Below are positions 51,839-60,830 of a DNA stretch of 64,000 nt, in pieces. This stretch comes from Gallibacter pasteurianus_A (GTDB lineage Bacteria; Bacillota; Clostridia; Peptostreptococcales; Anaerovoracaceae). The translations under genes and the position numbers were made by a program. Location: NCBI GenBank assembly GCA_963596005.1, contig CAVBJF010000004.1:36870-100869 (forward strand). The letters run 5' to 3'. The notes below the pieces were generated by a model, which was given only the letters and a program-made list of their open reading frames with translations, did no database searches and was not told where the DNA came from. Positions within the stretch are counted from its first letter, which is position 1; the number at the start of each line of letters is the position of its first letter.

Positions 51839-52559
51839 TATACTTACACTTTTCCCGGATATGTTTTCGGTATTACAGGAAAGCATAATAGGCAAGGCGT
51901 GCGAAAAGGAGATATTAAAAATAAATACGGTTGATATAAGAGATTATACACTTGATAAGCACAACAGAGCCGATGACTATCCTTTTGGCGGAGGAGTAGG
52001 CATGCTTATGATGGCTGAGCCGATATCAAGGGCTTTGGAGGCTGTAAATGCCCGAAACAAAAAAATAGTATATATGTCGCCAAAAGGAAAAAGGCTTTCA
52101 CAAGAGATGGTGCATAAGCTTGCGTCTCAAGAAGAAATAGTTATCTTGTGTGGGCATTACGAGGGGGTTGACCAGCGCGTTTTGGACGATTTCGATATAG
52201 AGGAAATTTCGATCGGAGATTACATACTAACAGGAGGAGAACCGGCGGCAACAGTTCTAATCGATGCTGTGGCGAGATTTGTGCCCGGGGTGCTTGGCGA
52301 TATAAATTCGGCGAGTGAAGAGTCGATATATTCGGGCTTGCTAGAATATCCTCAATATACTAAACCTAGGGTTTTTAATGGAATGGAGGTGCCGGAGGTT
52401 TTGCTCTCGGGGCACCATAAAAACATACACCTTTGGCAGTATGAGCAGTCAATTATATTAACTAAACAAAACAGGCCGGATATGCTTGAAAAATACTGCA
52501 AAGCTCAACATTCTTTGACTAAAGAGGAAAAAAATATATTGGAAAAATATACAACTTAG
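51828..52559 (+). CDS. trmD: tRNA (guanine-37-N1)-methyltransferase
   Basis: TrmD methylates G37 next to the anticodon and prevents frameshifting. The 243-residue product has the knotted SPOUT fold signature ILCGHYEGVDQRVLDDF and EISIGDYILTGGE. The neighbours rpsP, ylqC and rplS that often flank rimM-trmD in Bacillota are not here. Confidence 0.97.
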   Translation: MKFDILTLFPDMFSVLQESIIGKACEKEILKINTVDIRDYTLDKHNRADDYPFGGGVGMLMMAEPISRALEAVNARNKKIVYMSPKGKRLSQEMVHKLASQEEIVILCGHYEGVDQRVLDDFDIEEISIGDYILTGGEPAATVLIDAVARFVPGVLGDINSASEESIYSGLLEYPQYTKPRVFNGMEVPEVLLSGHHKNIHLWQYEQSIILTKQNRPDMLEKYCKAQHSLTKEEKNILEKYTT

Positions 52560-52586
52560 TGTAAAATAAAATTGGAGAATTGTTTT

Positions 52587-53567
52587 ATGCCGAGATTAAA
52601 AAGAACGCAAATAGTTGTATTTATACTTATTGTAATAATACTATATGTAGTGACTCAGATAGTGCCAATAATCGTAGCAAAAGCGACGCCGACGGCAACC
52701 ATAGAACCGGGCACACTTCATGTAGAGGAAGACACCACAGGTTATTTGATTAGATCAGAAACAGTATATGTTGCAAGTGAAAAAGGCGATGTATCATATA
52801 AGGTGAGCGAGGGCGATCAAATAAAAAAAGGAAGTCAGGTTATTACATTTGAAAAAGATACATCGGACAGTGAAAAGACAAATAAATTCGAAGACTTAAC
52901 AAAAAGAATAGGCGACGATAAAGTAAACGAAAATGTGACAAATGCAAATAGGAAAGGCGTCTTTTCCACATATATAGATGGCTATGAGGCATATTTTACG
53001 AAAGATAATTTCAAAAAAATGACAAAAGACTCTGTTTCAAAAAAAGCGGGCAAGATGGAGGAAGTAAAGTCTAAATACGCAGTAAAGGATCAACCTCTTT
53101 ATAAGATTGCAGACCAAAGCAAATGGTACATCGTGTGCTGGGTAGACGGCAAAAATGAAAGCCGATATGAGGAAGGCAATAGCGTAACCGTAAGGTTTGA
53201 GGATGACGAGCAGACGGACACTAAATTTTATATAGAGGCAATCGAAAAAGATGATGATAGCTATAAATTGCTTCTCAGCTGCGATAGATATTACAAAAAA
53301 TTCGCAAGCACAAGAGATGTTGCGATAAAGCTAATTACAACCGATATTGACGGCATCATTATAAAAAATACATATATTACACGAAAAGATGGCAAAAGCG
53401 GAGTCTATGTCGTACAAACGACAGGTGAAAACAAATTTGTGCAGATAAAATCGCTTGCCACCGACGGGACAAATACGGTAGTAGCCGAAAATCTATTTTA
53501 TGACGAAGAAGGTCAGATGGTTGAAACTGTCAAAGTCTATGATGAGATTTTAAAAAATCCTGAGTAA
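52587..53567 (+). CDS. HlyD-like membrane-anchored adaptor protein of the sepF locus
   Basis: The ATG at 52587, after TTGGAG, gives 326 residues. One N-terminal span (about 10-31) is followed by a lipoyl-like half-motif (TGYLIRSETVYVASEKGDVSY, then EGDQIKKGSQVITFEKD) and a beta-barrel region, as in membrane-fusion proteins. No transporter gene is adjacent. Instead it leads the yggS-sepF-divIVA run, which suggests a role at the cell envelope or division site; that is inference. The exact family is unsure. Confidence 0.6.
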   Translation: MPRLKRTQIVVFILIVIILYVVTQIVPIIVAKATPTATIEPGTLHVEEDTTGYLIRSETVYVASEKGDVSYKVSEGDQIKKGSQVITFEKDTSDSEKTNKFEDLTKRIGDDKVNENVTNANRKGVFSTYIDGYEAYFTKDNFKKMTKDSVSKKAGKMEEVKSKYAVKDQPLYKIADQSKWYIVCWVDGKNESRYEEGNSVTVRFEDDEQTDTKFYIEAIEKDDDSYKLLLSCDRYYKKFASTRDVAIKLITTDIDGIIIKNTYITRKDGKSGVYVVQTTGENKFVQIKSLATDGTNTVVAENLFYDEEGQMVETVKVYDEILKNPE

Positions 53568-53577
53568 GGAGCAACAC

Positions 53578-54240
53578 ATGGTAGATATAAAAGCTAATCT
53601 AAAAAAAGTGACAGAGACGCTAAATGATGATATTTTGCTTATAGCGGTGACAAAGACGCATGGCGTAGAAGAGATAAATCGAGCAATAGATGCCGGCGTT
53701 ACGGATATAGGCGAAAACAAGGTGCAGGAAATCCTCGAAAAATATGATAAGGTAAAGCCTGTACGCTGGCATATGATAGGGCACTTGCAAACAAATAAAG
53801 TGAAATTGATAATAGACAAAGTCGATTTGATACATTCGCTTGACTCATTAAAGCTTGCGCAAGAGATAGATAAAAGAGCAAAACAGATAGGAAAGACAAT
53901 GGATGTGCTCGTGCAGGTAAATGCCGCAAATGAGCAATCAAAATTCGGAGTTAGCACCGATGAGCTTGCGAACTTGATAGACGAGATCTTAAAAACTTGC
54001 GAAAATATAAATATAAAAGGGTTGATGTTTGTAGCTCCTTTTGCAGAAGATCCTGAAGATGTGAGAGGGTATTTTGCAAAAGTTGCGGGGCTATTTAACG
54101 AATATAAAAAGAGAGAGCATCCGCGTTTGGATTTTAAATATTTGTCTATGGGAATGTCTCAGGATTATATCGTGGCTATCGAAGAAGGCGCTAATATGAT
54201 AAGAGTCGGAAGTGCAATCTTTGGCAGCAGAGTGTATTAA
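53578..54240 (+). CDS. YggS/YlmE-family pyridoxal-phosphate-binding protein
   Basis: The family keeps pyridoxal phosphate and amino-acid pools balanced, without known catalysis. The 220-residue product has the cofactor lysine in LIAVTKTHG and the motifs IGENKVQE, WHMIGHLQTNK and SMGMSQDYIVAIEEGANMIRVG. It lies just before sepF, as ylmE does in Bacillus. Confidence 0.95.
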   Translation: MVDIKANLKKVTETLNDDILLIAVTKTHGVEEINRAIDAGVTDIGENKVQEILEKYDKVKPVRWHMIGHLQTNKVKLIIDKVDLIHSLDSLKLAQEIDKRAKQIGKTMDVLVQVNAANEQSKFGVSTDELANLIDEILKTCENINIKGLMFVAPFAEDPEDVRGYFAKVAGLFNEYKKREHPRLDFKYLSMGMSQDYIVAIEEGANMIRVGSAIFGSRVY

Positions 54241-54258
54241 TGTTTAAGGAGGAAAGCA

Positions 54259-54735
54259 ATGAGCGTATTTGGAAAATTTAAAGATTTAGTTGGAATTGGT
54301 GACGAGTTTGATGATGAAGAATTTGAATATGACGAATTCGAAGAAGAGCGAAGAACCGAAAGAGCACAGAGAGAAAAGCCAAAATTTGCAAGGCAACCTG
54401 CAAGAGAGAACAATCTTGTGCATATGGGAGGTATAAGCGAGATGATGAAGCTGGTGGTAATCGAACCTAGTTCATTTGAAGAATCTCCAAAGTTGGTAGA
54501 TTCATTAAAGGAAAGAAAACCGGTAATAATCAATTTAGAAGATATAGACGCAGAGACAGCAAGGAAGATTTTTGATTTTCTAAGCGGTGCAACTTATGCG
54601 CTCAATGGTAATGTTCAGAAAATAGCAAATAACATATTTGTTTTTGCTCCTGACAATGTTGATATATCAGCAAGCGAAAAGAAGCCTACTGAAGATTTTG
54701 AATTTGAAACCATGGATAATGATACTTGGAGGTAA
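54259..54735 (+). CDS. sepF: Cell division protein SepF
   Basis: SepF links FtsZ filaments to the membrane. The 158-residue product has an N-terminal amphipathic helix (SVFGKFKDLVGIG), an acidic linker and the globular C-terminal domain (PVIINLEDIDAETARKIFDFLSGATYAL). TAAGGAGG precedes the ATG. It is three bases from divIVA. Confidence 0.96.
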   Translation: MSVFGKFKDLVGIGDEFDDEEFEYDEFEEERRTERAQREKPKFARQPARENNLVHMGGISEMMKLVVIEPSSFEESPKLVDSLKERKPVIINLEDIDAETARKIFDFLSGATYALNGNVQKIANNIFVFAPDNVDISASEKKPTEDFEFETMDNDTWR

Positions 54736-54738
54736 GAA

Positions 54739-55338
54739 ATGATAACACCGGCAGATATACAAAATAAGGAATTCACAAAAGGTTTTAGAGGCTATGATGA
54801 AGAAGAAGTAGATATGTTTTTAGATCTCATCACGCTCGATCTCGAGAAACTGATGAAGGAAAATCTCAATCTAAAGGCGCAGATAGCAACTCTAAAAAAG
54901 GATCAGGACTCAATTGGCGGCAGTGATATAACCGTAAAAGAGACACTCGAAACTGCGAAGAAATTGATGGATGACCTTGCTGTAAGCTCCGAAAAGAGAG
55001 CAAACGCACTTGTGGAAAATGCTGAGATGGATGCAGCTATTATCATAAAGGATGCAAAGATTAAAGCAGAGCAGGTAGCAACAGAAAGCGCAGAGCTTAC
55101 AAGAAGTTATGAGGAATTCAAAAAGGAATACAAAAACCTTTTGACAAGGCACCTTGAGGATTTTGAAAAAACTTCAGAGAACATCAATATAGACAAACTT
55201 AAAGCTCTTATGGAAGATGATTTCCCTGTAAAGGATAGCATCGAAACGAAGAACACTCTTGAGGAAACTATAGAAAGGGATTCTAAAGAGGCAGAAGACG
55301 ACGACAAAAAAACGATGATAAATATCAAATATGACTAA
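54739..55338 (+). CDS. divIVA: DivIVA-like cell pole/septum coiled-coil protein
   Basis: DivIVA senses curved membrane at septa and poles. The 199-residue product begins with the lipid-binding domain ITPADIQNKEFTKGFRGYDEEEVDMFLDLI, followed by coiled coils to about residue 140 and a short acidic tail. It overlaps a possible early lspA start by eight bases. The order yggS-sepF-divIVA is the conserved Gram-positive division cluster, here without ylmG and ylmH. Confidence 0.94.
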   Translation: MITPADIQNKEFTKGFRGYDEEEVDMFLDLITLDLEKLMKENLNLKAQIATLKKDQDSIGGSDITVKETLETAKKLMDDLAVSSEKRANALVENAEMDAAIIIKDAKIKAEQVATESAELTRSYEEFKKEYKNLLTRHLEDFEKTSENINIDKLKALMEDDFPVKDSIETKNTLEETIERDSKEAEDDDKKTMINIKYD

Positions 55339-55353
55339 AAAGCAAGAGGAGGC

Positions 55354-55377
55354 GGGGCAGTTTTGCCCCGTAGTTTT
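55354..55377 (+). other. Hairpin between the AGAGGAGG site and the lspA ATG
   Basis: A stem GGGGCA/TGCCCC with a short T-rich loop (55354-55370) is followed after a few bases by TTTTTT (55373-55378). It can act as a terminator after divIVA or bring the upstream AGAGGAGG (55345-55352) near the ATG at 55382. Confidence 0.5.
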
Positions 55378-55381
55378 TTAT

Positions 55382-55843
55382 ATGTATTATATTTTACTTG
55401 TAGCGATAATATTTTTAGATCAAGTAATAAAAATTTTAGTAAGGCACAATATGGCACTCGGCCAGAGCGTACAAATTATATCTGATTTTTTTTCGATAAA
55501 ATATATTGAAAATGACGGTATGGCTTTTGGTATGCTATCCGGAAACAGATTATTTTTGATAGTTGTGCCTATCATCGCTCTTGTTGTCATTTATCTTTTG
55601 TGGTTAAAATATAAAGAGAGATTTAGACCGATTTTTAGTATCAGCGTTATGATGATACTTGCAGGCGGAGCTTCAAATATATTTGACAGGATTATGTTTG
55701 GTTCTGTGACAGATTATTTAAGTTTTAAAGGATTTGCAATATTTAATTTTGCGGACATATCGGCAACGCTGGGGTGCGTGCTTCTCTGCATCAGTATCTG
55801 GTTTTTTGAAAAGGCGAAAACAAATGACACAGACAGAAAATAA
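55382..55843 (+). CDS. lspA: Lipoprotein signal peptidase LspA (signal peptidase II)
   Basis: Cleaves prolipoprotein signals in the membrane. Starting at ATG 55382 the product has 153 residues and the usual N-terminus MYYILLVAIIFLDQ; an ATG at 55331 would add 17 residues that do not resemble the family. Four hydrophobic segments are visible, with the catalytic aspartates in GGASNIFDR and FNFADI. No ribosome binding site lies at normal spacing to 55382. It overlaps the next gene by 20 bases. Confidence 0.9.
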   Translation: MYYILLVAIIFLDQVIKILVRHNMALGQSVQIISDFFSIKYIENDGMAFGMLSGNRLFLIVVPIIALVVIYLLWLKYKERFRPIFSISVMMILAGGASNIFDRIMFGSVTDYLSFKGFAIFNFADISATLGCVLLCISIWFFEKAKTNDTDRK

Positions 55844-56774
55844 ATTAAAATTCATAGCGTATAAATCAGACGATGGTAAGCGTATTGATATTTTTGTAGC
55901 CGAGAGCACGCAGGAGTTTTCGAGGAGTTTTTTTCAAAGATCTTTAAAAGAAGGTAATGTCACAGTAAACGGTGAAAAATGCACTTCCAAAAAGTATAAA
56001 GTCGCTGAGGGAGATGAGATTGTATGTCATATCGCAGAGCCCAAAATGCTTGAAATAGAGGCACAAAACATACCGCTTGATATACTTTTTGAAGATGACG
56101 ATTTGATAATAGTTGATAAGCCTGCAGGCATGGTTGTACACCCGGCAGCAGGTAATTATACCGATACACTTGTAAATGCACTTATGTATCACTGCAAGGA
56201 TAACCTCTCGTCTATAAATGGAATTATAAGACCTGGTATAGTACATAGGATAGACAAGGACACAAGCGGTATATTGATGGTTGCAAAAAATGACAAAGCG
56301 CATAGAGAACTTGCAAAACAATTAAAGGAGCATACGCTAAACAGGAGGTATTATGCGATTGTCTATAACAATTTTGCAGACGATACCGGCACTGTTGATA
56401 TGCCAATAGGAAGAAATCCAAAAGATCGAAAAAAGCAAAGCGTTTTTGAAAACGATAAAAAAGATGGAGTTAGAAATGCGGTTACGCATTATAAAGTTAT
56501 AGAGAGGTTCGGCGATTTTACGCTTATAGAGTGCAAACTGGAAACAGGAAGGACGCATCAGATACGAGTGCATATGTCATATATAAAGCATCCGATTTTA
56601 GGCGATAGCACATATGGCCCCGAAAAAAACAAACTCGGAGCCGGAAGGCAGATGCTTCATGCATATATGCTTGGCATAAACCATCCGGCTACAGACAAAT
56701 ATATAGAATTCCAAAGCAAACTGCCAAAGGATTTTGAAGATGTCCTTCTAAAACTGCGTAAAATCAAAAAATGA
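55824..56774 (+). CDS. rluD: RluD-type 23S rRNA pseudouridine synthase
   Basis: The ATG at 55824 gives 316 residues. An N-terminal S4 RNA-binding domain (RSFFQRSLKEGNVTVNGE) is followed by the RluA/RluD catalytic domain, with the active-site aspartate in HRIDKDTSGIL and the motif ETGRTHQIRVHM. In Bacillota this gene normally follows lspA, as here. Which rRNA position it modifies is not shown by sequence. Confidence 0.93.
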   Translation: MTQTENKLKFIAYKSDDGKRIDIFVAESTQEFSRSFFQRSLKEGNVTVNGEKCTSKKYKVAEGDEIVCHIAEPKMLEIEAQNIPLDILFEDDDLIIVDKPAGMVVHPAAGNYTDTLVNALMYHCKDNLSSINGIIRPGIVHRIDKDTSGILMVAKNDKAHRELAKQLKEHTLNRRYYAIVYNNFADDTGTVDMPIGRNPKDRKKQSVFENDKKDGVRNAVTHYKVIERFGDFTLIECKLETGRTHQIRVHMSYIKHPILGDSTYGPEKNKLGAGRQMLHAYMLGINHPATDKYIEFQSKLPKDFEDVLLKLRKIKK

Positions 56775-56798
56775 GGTTGAGCGCGATAGCAGGATAGC

Positions 56799-56840
56799 AT
56801 AGGAACTCAGCCGCGACATTACGGTCGCCGCTGAGCCTAT
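56799..56840 (+). repeat. Large palindromic hairpin after rluD
   Basis: ATAGG/CCTAT, CTCAGC/GCTGAG and GCGAC/GTCGC pair in series around an ATTACG-type loop, giving about 16 pairs with few bulges. No T run follows on either strand, so it is not a standard terminator. It may be an isolated palindromic repeat or small-RNA structure. No second copy is seen in the window. Confidence 0.55.
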
Positions 56841-56942
56841 CACGAATATTACAATTGACATATAGCTACAGGTGCTCCCGCATTTACTACGCAAAGCAGA
56901 AGCATTATATGATTTGTTATATTCACGGATTACAATTGCCCT

Positions 56943-57074
56943 CTATAAAATTGTTTCTCCGTTACGCTCGATGTCATTGAGTCGTTTTATTCGTGTGATG
57001 CAATTCTCGCATATATAACCATGTCGAAATGGCACTATGTGGTAACGAGTATCACAAATGCTACATTTATGCAT
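56943..57074 (-). CDS. Small 43-residue double-CxxC (zinc-ribbon-like) protein
   Basis: On the minus strand an AAAGGAGGAGG site lies two bases before an ATG at 57074 and opens a 43-codon frame. The product has C4/C7 and C22/C25 with 14 residues between the pairs, then a basic helix (ITRIKRLNDIERN). The spacing and the motif YICENC recall the sigma-factor inhibitor Gin (CsfB) family, but it is shorter and I do not claim that function. Nothing else codes in the 536-bp gap 56775-57310. No plus-strand promoter is convincing there. Confidence 0.55.
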   Translation of the reverse strand: MHKCSICDTRYHIVPFRHGYICENCITRIKRLNDIERNGETIL

Positions 57075-57310
57075 ACGCCTCCTCCTTTGTATGTATATGT
57101 ATTAGATGACAGCAGACAAGAATTACTTTTCTCTTGCCACAACTGTTTGTGATTTATCCCCGTGATAGCAGTATATAAGGAATATGCTAAATATCAAGGG
57201 ACAATACGCATTAAGGTGCAAAAATGACATATAAAGGCAAAAAGTTAAAATATGGTAATAAATTCAACTTCAAGTAAAAATTCTTGAGAGAAAGGTGAAG
57301 AAAGCAAAAT

Positions 57311-58156
57311 ATGGAAAATTTCATCATTGAAAGAGAAAATAACTTCAAGCTTACAGGTTATGCTTGGGATATAAAAGACCCTAAAAAAGTAGTATGTATA
57401 ATCCATGGCATAGGGGAACATGCAGGCAGATATGATCGTATGGCGATCGAGTTTAATAAAAATGCCATAGCTGTATTTGCAATGGACCTGCGCGGCCACG
57501 GCAAGTCTGATGGTAAGAGAGGCGACTGTGCGCCTAGGGACAAAGTGCTTTCCGATATAGATGAGCTGATGGATGTTGCGACAGGTGCGCATCCTGGCGT
57601 GCCACTTGTATTATACGGACATAGCATGGGTGGCAATATAACGCTTGATTATAGAAATAGAGGAAATAAAAATGAAGAACCGGTAGGTTATGTAGTGTCT
57701 GCTCCATGGGTAAAACTCGTTAGGGGCGTACCAAAGCCTCTTTATGTATTTGTAAAAGGAGCAAGCAAGATTTTGCCAAAGCTTTCTATCAGTTCTTCTG
57801 TGGATGCGAGTGTGCTTGGAAATAAAAAACATACCGAAACATATACAAAGGACATGCTGACGCATAAAAAAATATCGTTACGCTGTGCAGTTGATGGTTT
57901 TGATATAGGTAACGCGCTTTATGATGACAGGCATGAAATAAAAGGCAACGGAAGACGAAAGCCGATGCTTTTGATGCACGGCGATGCTGATAAGATTTGT
58001 GATATAGCCGGAAGTAAAAAAATATGCCAAAACCAAAAAGGAAGTTGCCGATTTATAGCTTGGGAAGGCCTCTATCATGAAATACATAACGGTGGCGAAA
58101 AGAGCGAGGGCGACGAAGTTATAGAAACCGCTATTGACTGGATTTTGGCACTTTAG
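57311..58156 (+). CDS. Alpha/beta hydrolase, monoacylglycerol lipase/lysophospholipase-like
   Basis: The 281-residue cytosolic-looking protein has the triad of the family: Ser in YGHSMGGN, Asp in MHGDADKICD, His in YHEIHN. The oxyanion segment IHGIGEHAGRYD is typical of monoacylglycerol-lipase-like hydrolases. No signal peptide is seen. Its last 26 bases overlap the end of the opposite-strand rqcH. The substrate is unknown. Confidence 0.88.
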   Translation: MENFIIERENNFKLTGYAWDIKDPKKVVCIIHGIGEHAGRYDRMAIEFNKNAIAVFAMDLRGHGKSDGKRGDCAPRDKVLSDIDELMDVATGAHPGVPLVLYGHSMGGNITLDYRNRGNKNEEPVGYVVSAPWVKLVRGVPKPLYVFVKGASKILPKLSISSSVDASVLGNKKHTETYTKDMLTHKKISLRCAVDGFDIGNALYDDRHEIKGNGRRKPMLLMHGDADKICDIAGSKKICQNQKGSCRFIAWEGLYHEIHNGGEKSEGDEVIETAIDWILAL

Positions 58157-59855
58157 GGTTTACATATACAGTCTTGTTGTCGGTAAAAATAACCATTCCT
58201 GGCTTAGCACCATTAGGCTTTTTAACATGTTTAACTAGAGTATAATCGACAGGTATATTCTCGGATGAACGTGCCTTGCTGTGATATGCCGCAATAGAAG
58301 CAGCTTCGTAAATTATATTTTCATCGATATCATTAAGCTTTGTACCGTTTGTGAAAAGCAGAACATGAGAACCCGGGATATCCTTAGTATGAAACCAAAT
58401 ATCGTTTTTTGATGCCTTTTTCAAAGTGAGGGCATCATTTTCTTTATTGTTTTTCCCGGCCATTACAACATAACCATCTGACAGCTGGTATTCAAATGGA
58501 GCAAAAGTTGCCTTTTGTTTTGTCTTTTTTATATCCTTTTTTCTCTGTCTCAAAAAGCCATTTTCAATGAGCTCTTGGCGTATATTTGCTATATCTGAAA
58601 GAGTTTCTGCACTATCCAAAAAGTTTACAACGCTTTCGAGATATGCTATATCATTTTGCGTCTGTTCAAGTTGGATATTTTTTTCGATTATTGCAACTTT
58701 GGCCTTATTGTATTTCTTAAAATATCGCTGAGCATTTTTTGAGGGCGAATATCTTTTGTCAAGAGGTATATCTACCATCTGATTATTATAATAGTTTAAA
58801 ATGTGAGCGCAATCTTCACCGTTTTTTGCGGAATGCAAATTAGCAGTCAAAAGTTCGCCGTAAAGTCTATATTTATCCGAGTTTTGCGCCTTTAAAATAT
58901 CTTCGCAGAGACGTTGCTTTTTGAGATATAATTTTTTTAAAAGCGCACCTAAATGCTTTATTAAAACAGAAGATGTCTGTTTGATCCTGTTTGAGACATC
59001 TCTGCTCAAATAAAAGCTTTCGATCGTTTCGCTTACGCTTTCTTTTTTTATAAAATCAAGATTCGCATATTCGTCGATTTTTAAAGTATGAAAATCAAGC
59101 GGAGCTTTTTCGCTATTTAGATATATTTTACAATCGAGGTCGCAATCTTCGATTGCTGCAAGCCAAGTTGCGAGTTTTCCGCAAGGGGAGATTGTTTCGG
59201 CGAGCTCTCTTGAAAGCAGTGGAGAGATACCGTCAATCTTGTTTAAAATAGCATTTGCGTCGTTACTAAAAATTTTGCCGGTATCGGCAACTGTTGAAGC
59301 GTGTGACAGATTTGTAGCCTCTGTGATAGCATCTTCAGGTGAAATTTTTTTCTGTAGTGGCGGATATTGATACGTAACTCCGGGGAGAATTTGCCTCGCT
59401 CTGTTTACATCAAATGAAATGCGTTTTATAGCATCGATAATTTTACCGCTGTTTAAATCAACAAGTGTTATATTGCTGTGCTTGCCCATTATCTCTATGA
59501 TAAGTTTTTTATTTGCATTAAAACCGAGATCGTCCCGTGTTTCAAGGGTGATTTCTATGATACGTTGCCAATCTCTTTGTTCGATGTTGACTATCCTGCC
59601 ACCGATCAGATGTTTTCTTGCAAGCATACAAAAAGATGGCGGTGTGAGTGGATATTCATATTCTTGTGTCGTAATGTATATGCCGGGGCGATTAGTTTCG
59701 GCAGATAAAAATAACTTATAGCCACCATTCTTTGTATGTACAAAAATAACAAGATCCCGTTTATCAGGCTGGTAAACCTTGTCGATTTTGCCGCCTGAGA
59801 GATTATGATTTAATTCGTTTGCTATGCATCGTGTAACAAATCCATCAAAAGCCAT
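58131..59855 (-). CDS. rqcH: Ribosome quality control protein RqcH (NFACT family, formerly FbpA)
   Basis: RqcH binds obstructed 50S subunits and directs C-terminal alanine tailing of stalled chains. The 574-residue product has the NFACT-N domain (MAFDGFVTRCIANELN, GGKIDKVYQPDKRDLVI), helix-hairpin and coiled-coil middle parts, and the NFACT-R domain (DIWFHTKDIPGSHVLL). I choose ATG 59855, eight bases after AAAGG; an ATG six bases earlier is too near that site. It converges with the hydrolase gene. Confidence 0.93.
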   Translation of the reverse strand: MAFDGFVTRCIANELNHNLSGGKIDKVYQPDKRDLVIFVHTKNGGYKLFLSAETNRPGIYITTQEYEYPLTPPSFCMLARKHLIGGRIVNIEQRDWQRIIEITLETRDDLGFNANKKLIIEIMGKHSNITLVDLNSGKIIDAIKRISFDVNRARQILPGVTYQYPPLQKKISPEDAITEATNLSHASTVADTGKIFSNDANAILNKIDGISPLLSRELAETISPCGKLATWLAAIEDCDLDCKIYLNSEKAPLDFHTLKIDEYANLDFIKKESVSETIESFYLSRDVSNRIKQTSSVLIKHLGALLKKLYLKKQRLCEDILKAQNSDKYRLYGELLTANLHSAKNGEDCAHILNYYNNQMVDIPLDKRYSPSKNAQRYFKKYNKAKVAIIEKNIQLEQTQNDIAYLESVVNFLDSAETLSDIANIRQELIENGFLRQRKKDIKKTKQKATFAPFEYQLSDGYVVMAGKNNKENDALTLKKASKNDIWFHTKDIPGSHVLLFTNGTKLNDIDENIIYEAASIAAYHSKARSSENIPVDYTLVKHVKKPNGAKPGMVIFTDNKTVYVNPKVPKSSQ

Positions 59856-59888
59856 ATTCATTACCTTTCTGATATCAATATATTGTGC

Positions 59889-59894
59889 TATAAT
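59889..59894 (+). promoter_or_regulatory. Extended -10 element for yicC in the divergent rqcH-yicC region
   Basis: TATAAT preceded by TGC, 40 bp before yicC. The 79-bp interval is A/T-rich and must also hold the minus-strand rqcH promoter. Confidence 0.5.
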
Positions 59895-59934
59895 AATATA
59901 TTATCATAAATTATAAAAGAATGGAGCAAATTGT

Positions 59935-60816
59935 ATGATAAAGAGTATGACAGGATTTGGAAAGGGCGAATATGCCGATGACAAGCGAAGTGTAACGGCA
60001 GAAATCAGGGCTGTAAACCACAGATATTGTGATGTAAACGTTAGACTTCCCAAAAGATACGCCTTTGCAGAAGAAAAGATAAAAAGCATTGTTAGGCAGA
60101 CGGCGAAACGTGGCAAGATAGAAGTTTCGATAATGATAGAAACTATGGGCGATGCAGATGTAGCTGTAAATCTCAACAAGCAGCTTTCAAGACAGTATTA
60201 TGAAAGTCTGCAGGAACTGAGAAAGGAGTTTGGCATAAAAGAAAACATCAGCCTGCGAGACATATCATCAATGCCGGATGTGCTAAAGGCAAAATCATGC
60301 GTAGAGGATGAACAAGAGATTATCGAAGCGATACAAAAAGCAATAACGGTGGCGCTGCAAAATTTTGATGAAATGAGGAAGCAAGAAGGTGCAAAGCTAA
60401 AAGAGGACCTCGAAAAGAGGGGCGAAAAGATAAGAAATTATGTGGAGCAAATAGCTGAAAGAGCGCCGAAATTGCAGGCTATATATGCAGACAAACTAAA
60501 AAACAGGATATCAGAGCTACTTGGAAAGGACGCACAACTCTCTGATGAAAGGATAGCAACCGAGGCGGCGATTTTTGCGGACAAAGCAAATATTACGGAG
60601 GAACTTGTCAGGCTTGACAGCCATATGATACAGTTAAAGACGATCCTAAACGGAGAAAAATCCGAAGGCAAAAAGCTCGACTTTCTTGTGCAGGAGATGA
60701 ATAGAGAAACAAATACGATCGGTTCTAAGGCAAATGATTTAGATATTACAAGGACAATGCTTGAGATAAAGAGCGAGATTGAGAAGATAAGAGAACAGGT
60801 ACAAAATATAGAATAG
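59935..60816 (+). CDS. YicC-family endoribonuclease
   Basis: The 293-residue product starts MIKSMTGFGKGE and has the RAVNHRYCDVNVRLP region and a C-terminal DUF1732-type domain (KKLDFLVQEMNRETNTIGSKAND). Family members act as RNases in enteric bacteria; the role in Clostridia is less clear. It heads the yicC-gmk-rpoZ set; the remA gene often found between yicC and gmk in Bacillota is missing. Confidence 0.92.
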   Translation: MIKSMTGFGKGEYADDKRSVTAEIRAVNHRYCDVNVRLPKRYAFAEEKIKSIVRQTAKRGKIEVSIMIETMGDADVAVNLNKQLSRQYYESLQELRKEFGIKENISLRDISSMPDVLKAKSCVEDEQEIIEAIQKAITVALQNFDEMRKQEGAKLKEDLEKRGEKIRNYVEQIAERAPKLQAIYADKLKNRISELLGKDAQLSDERIATEAAIFADKANITEELVRLDSHMIQLKTILNGEKSEGKKLDFLVQEMNRETNTIGSKANDLDITRTMLEIKSEIEKIREQVQNIE

Positions 60817-60830
60817 ATGAGAGGAGACAA

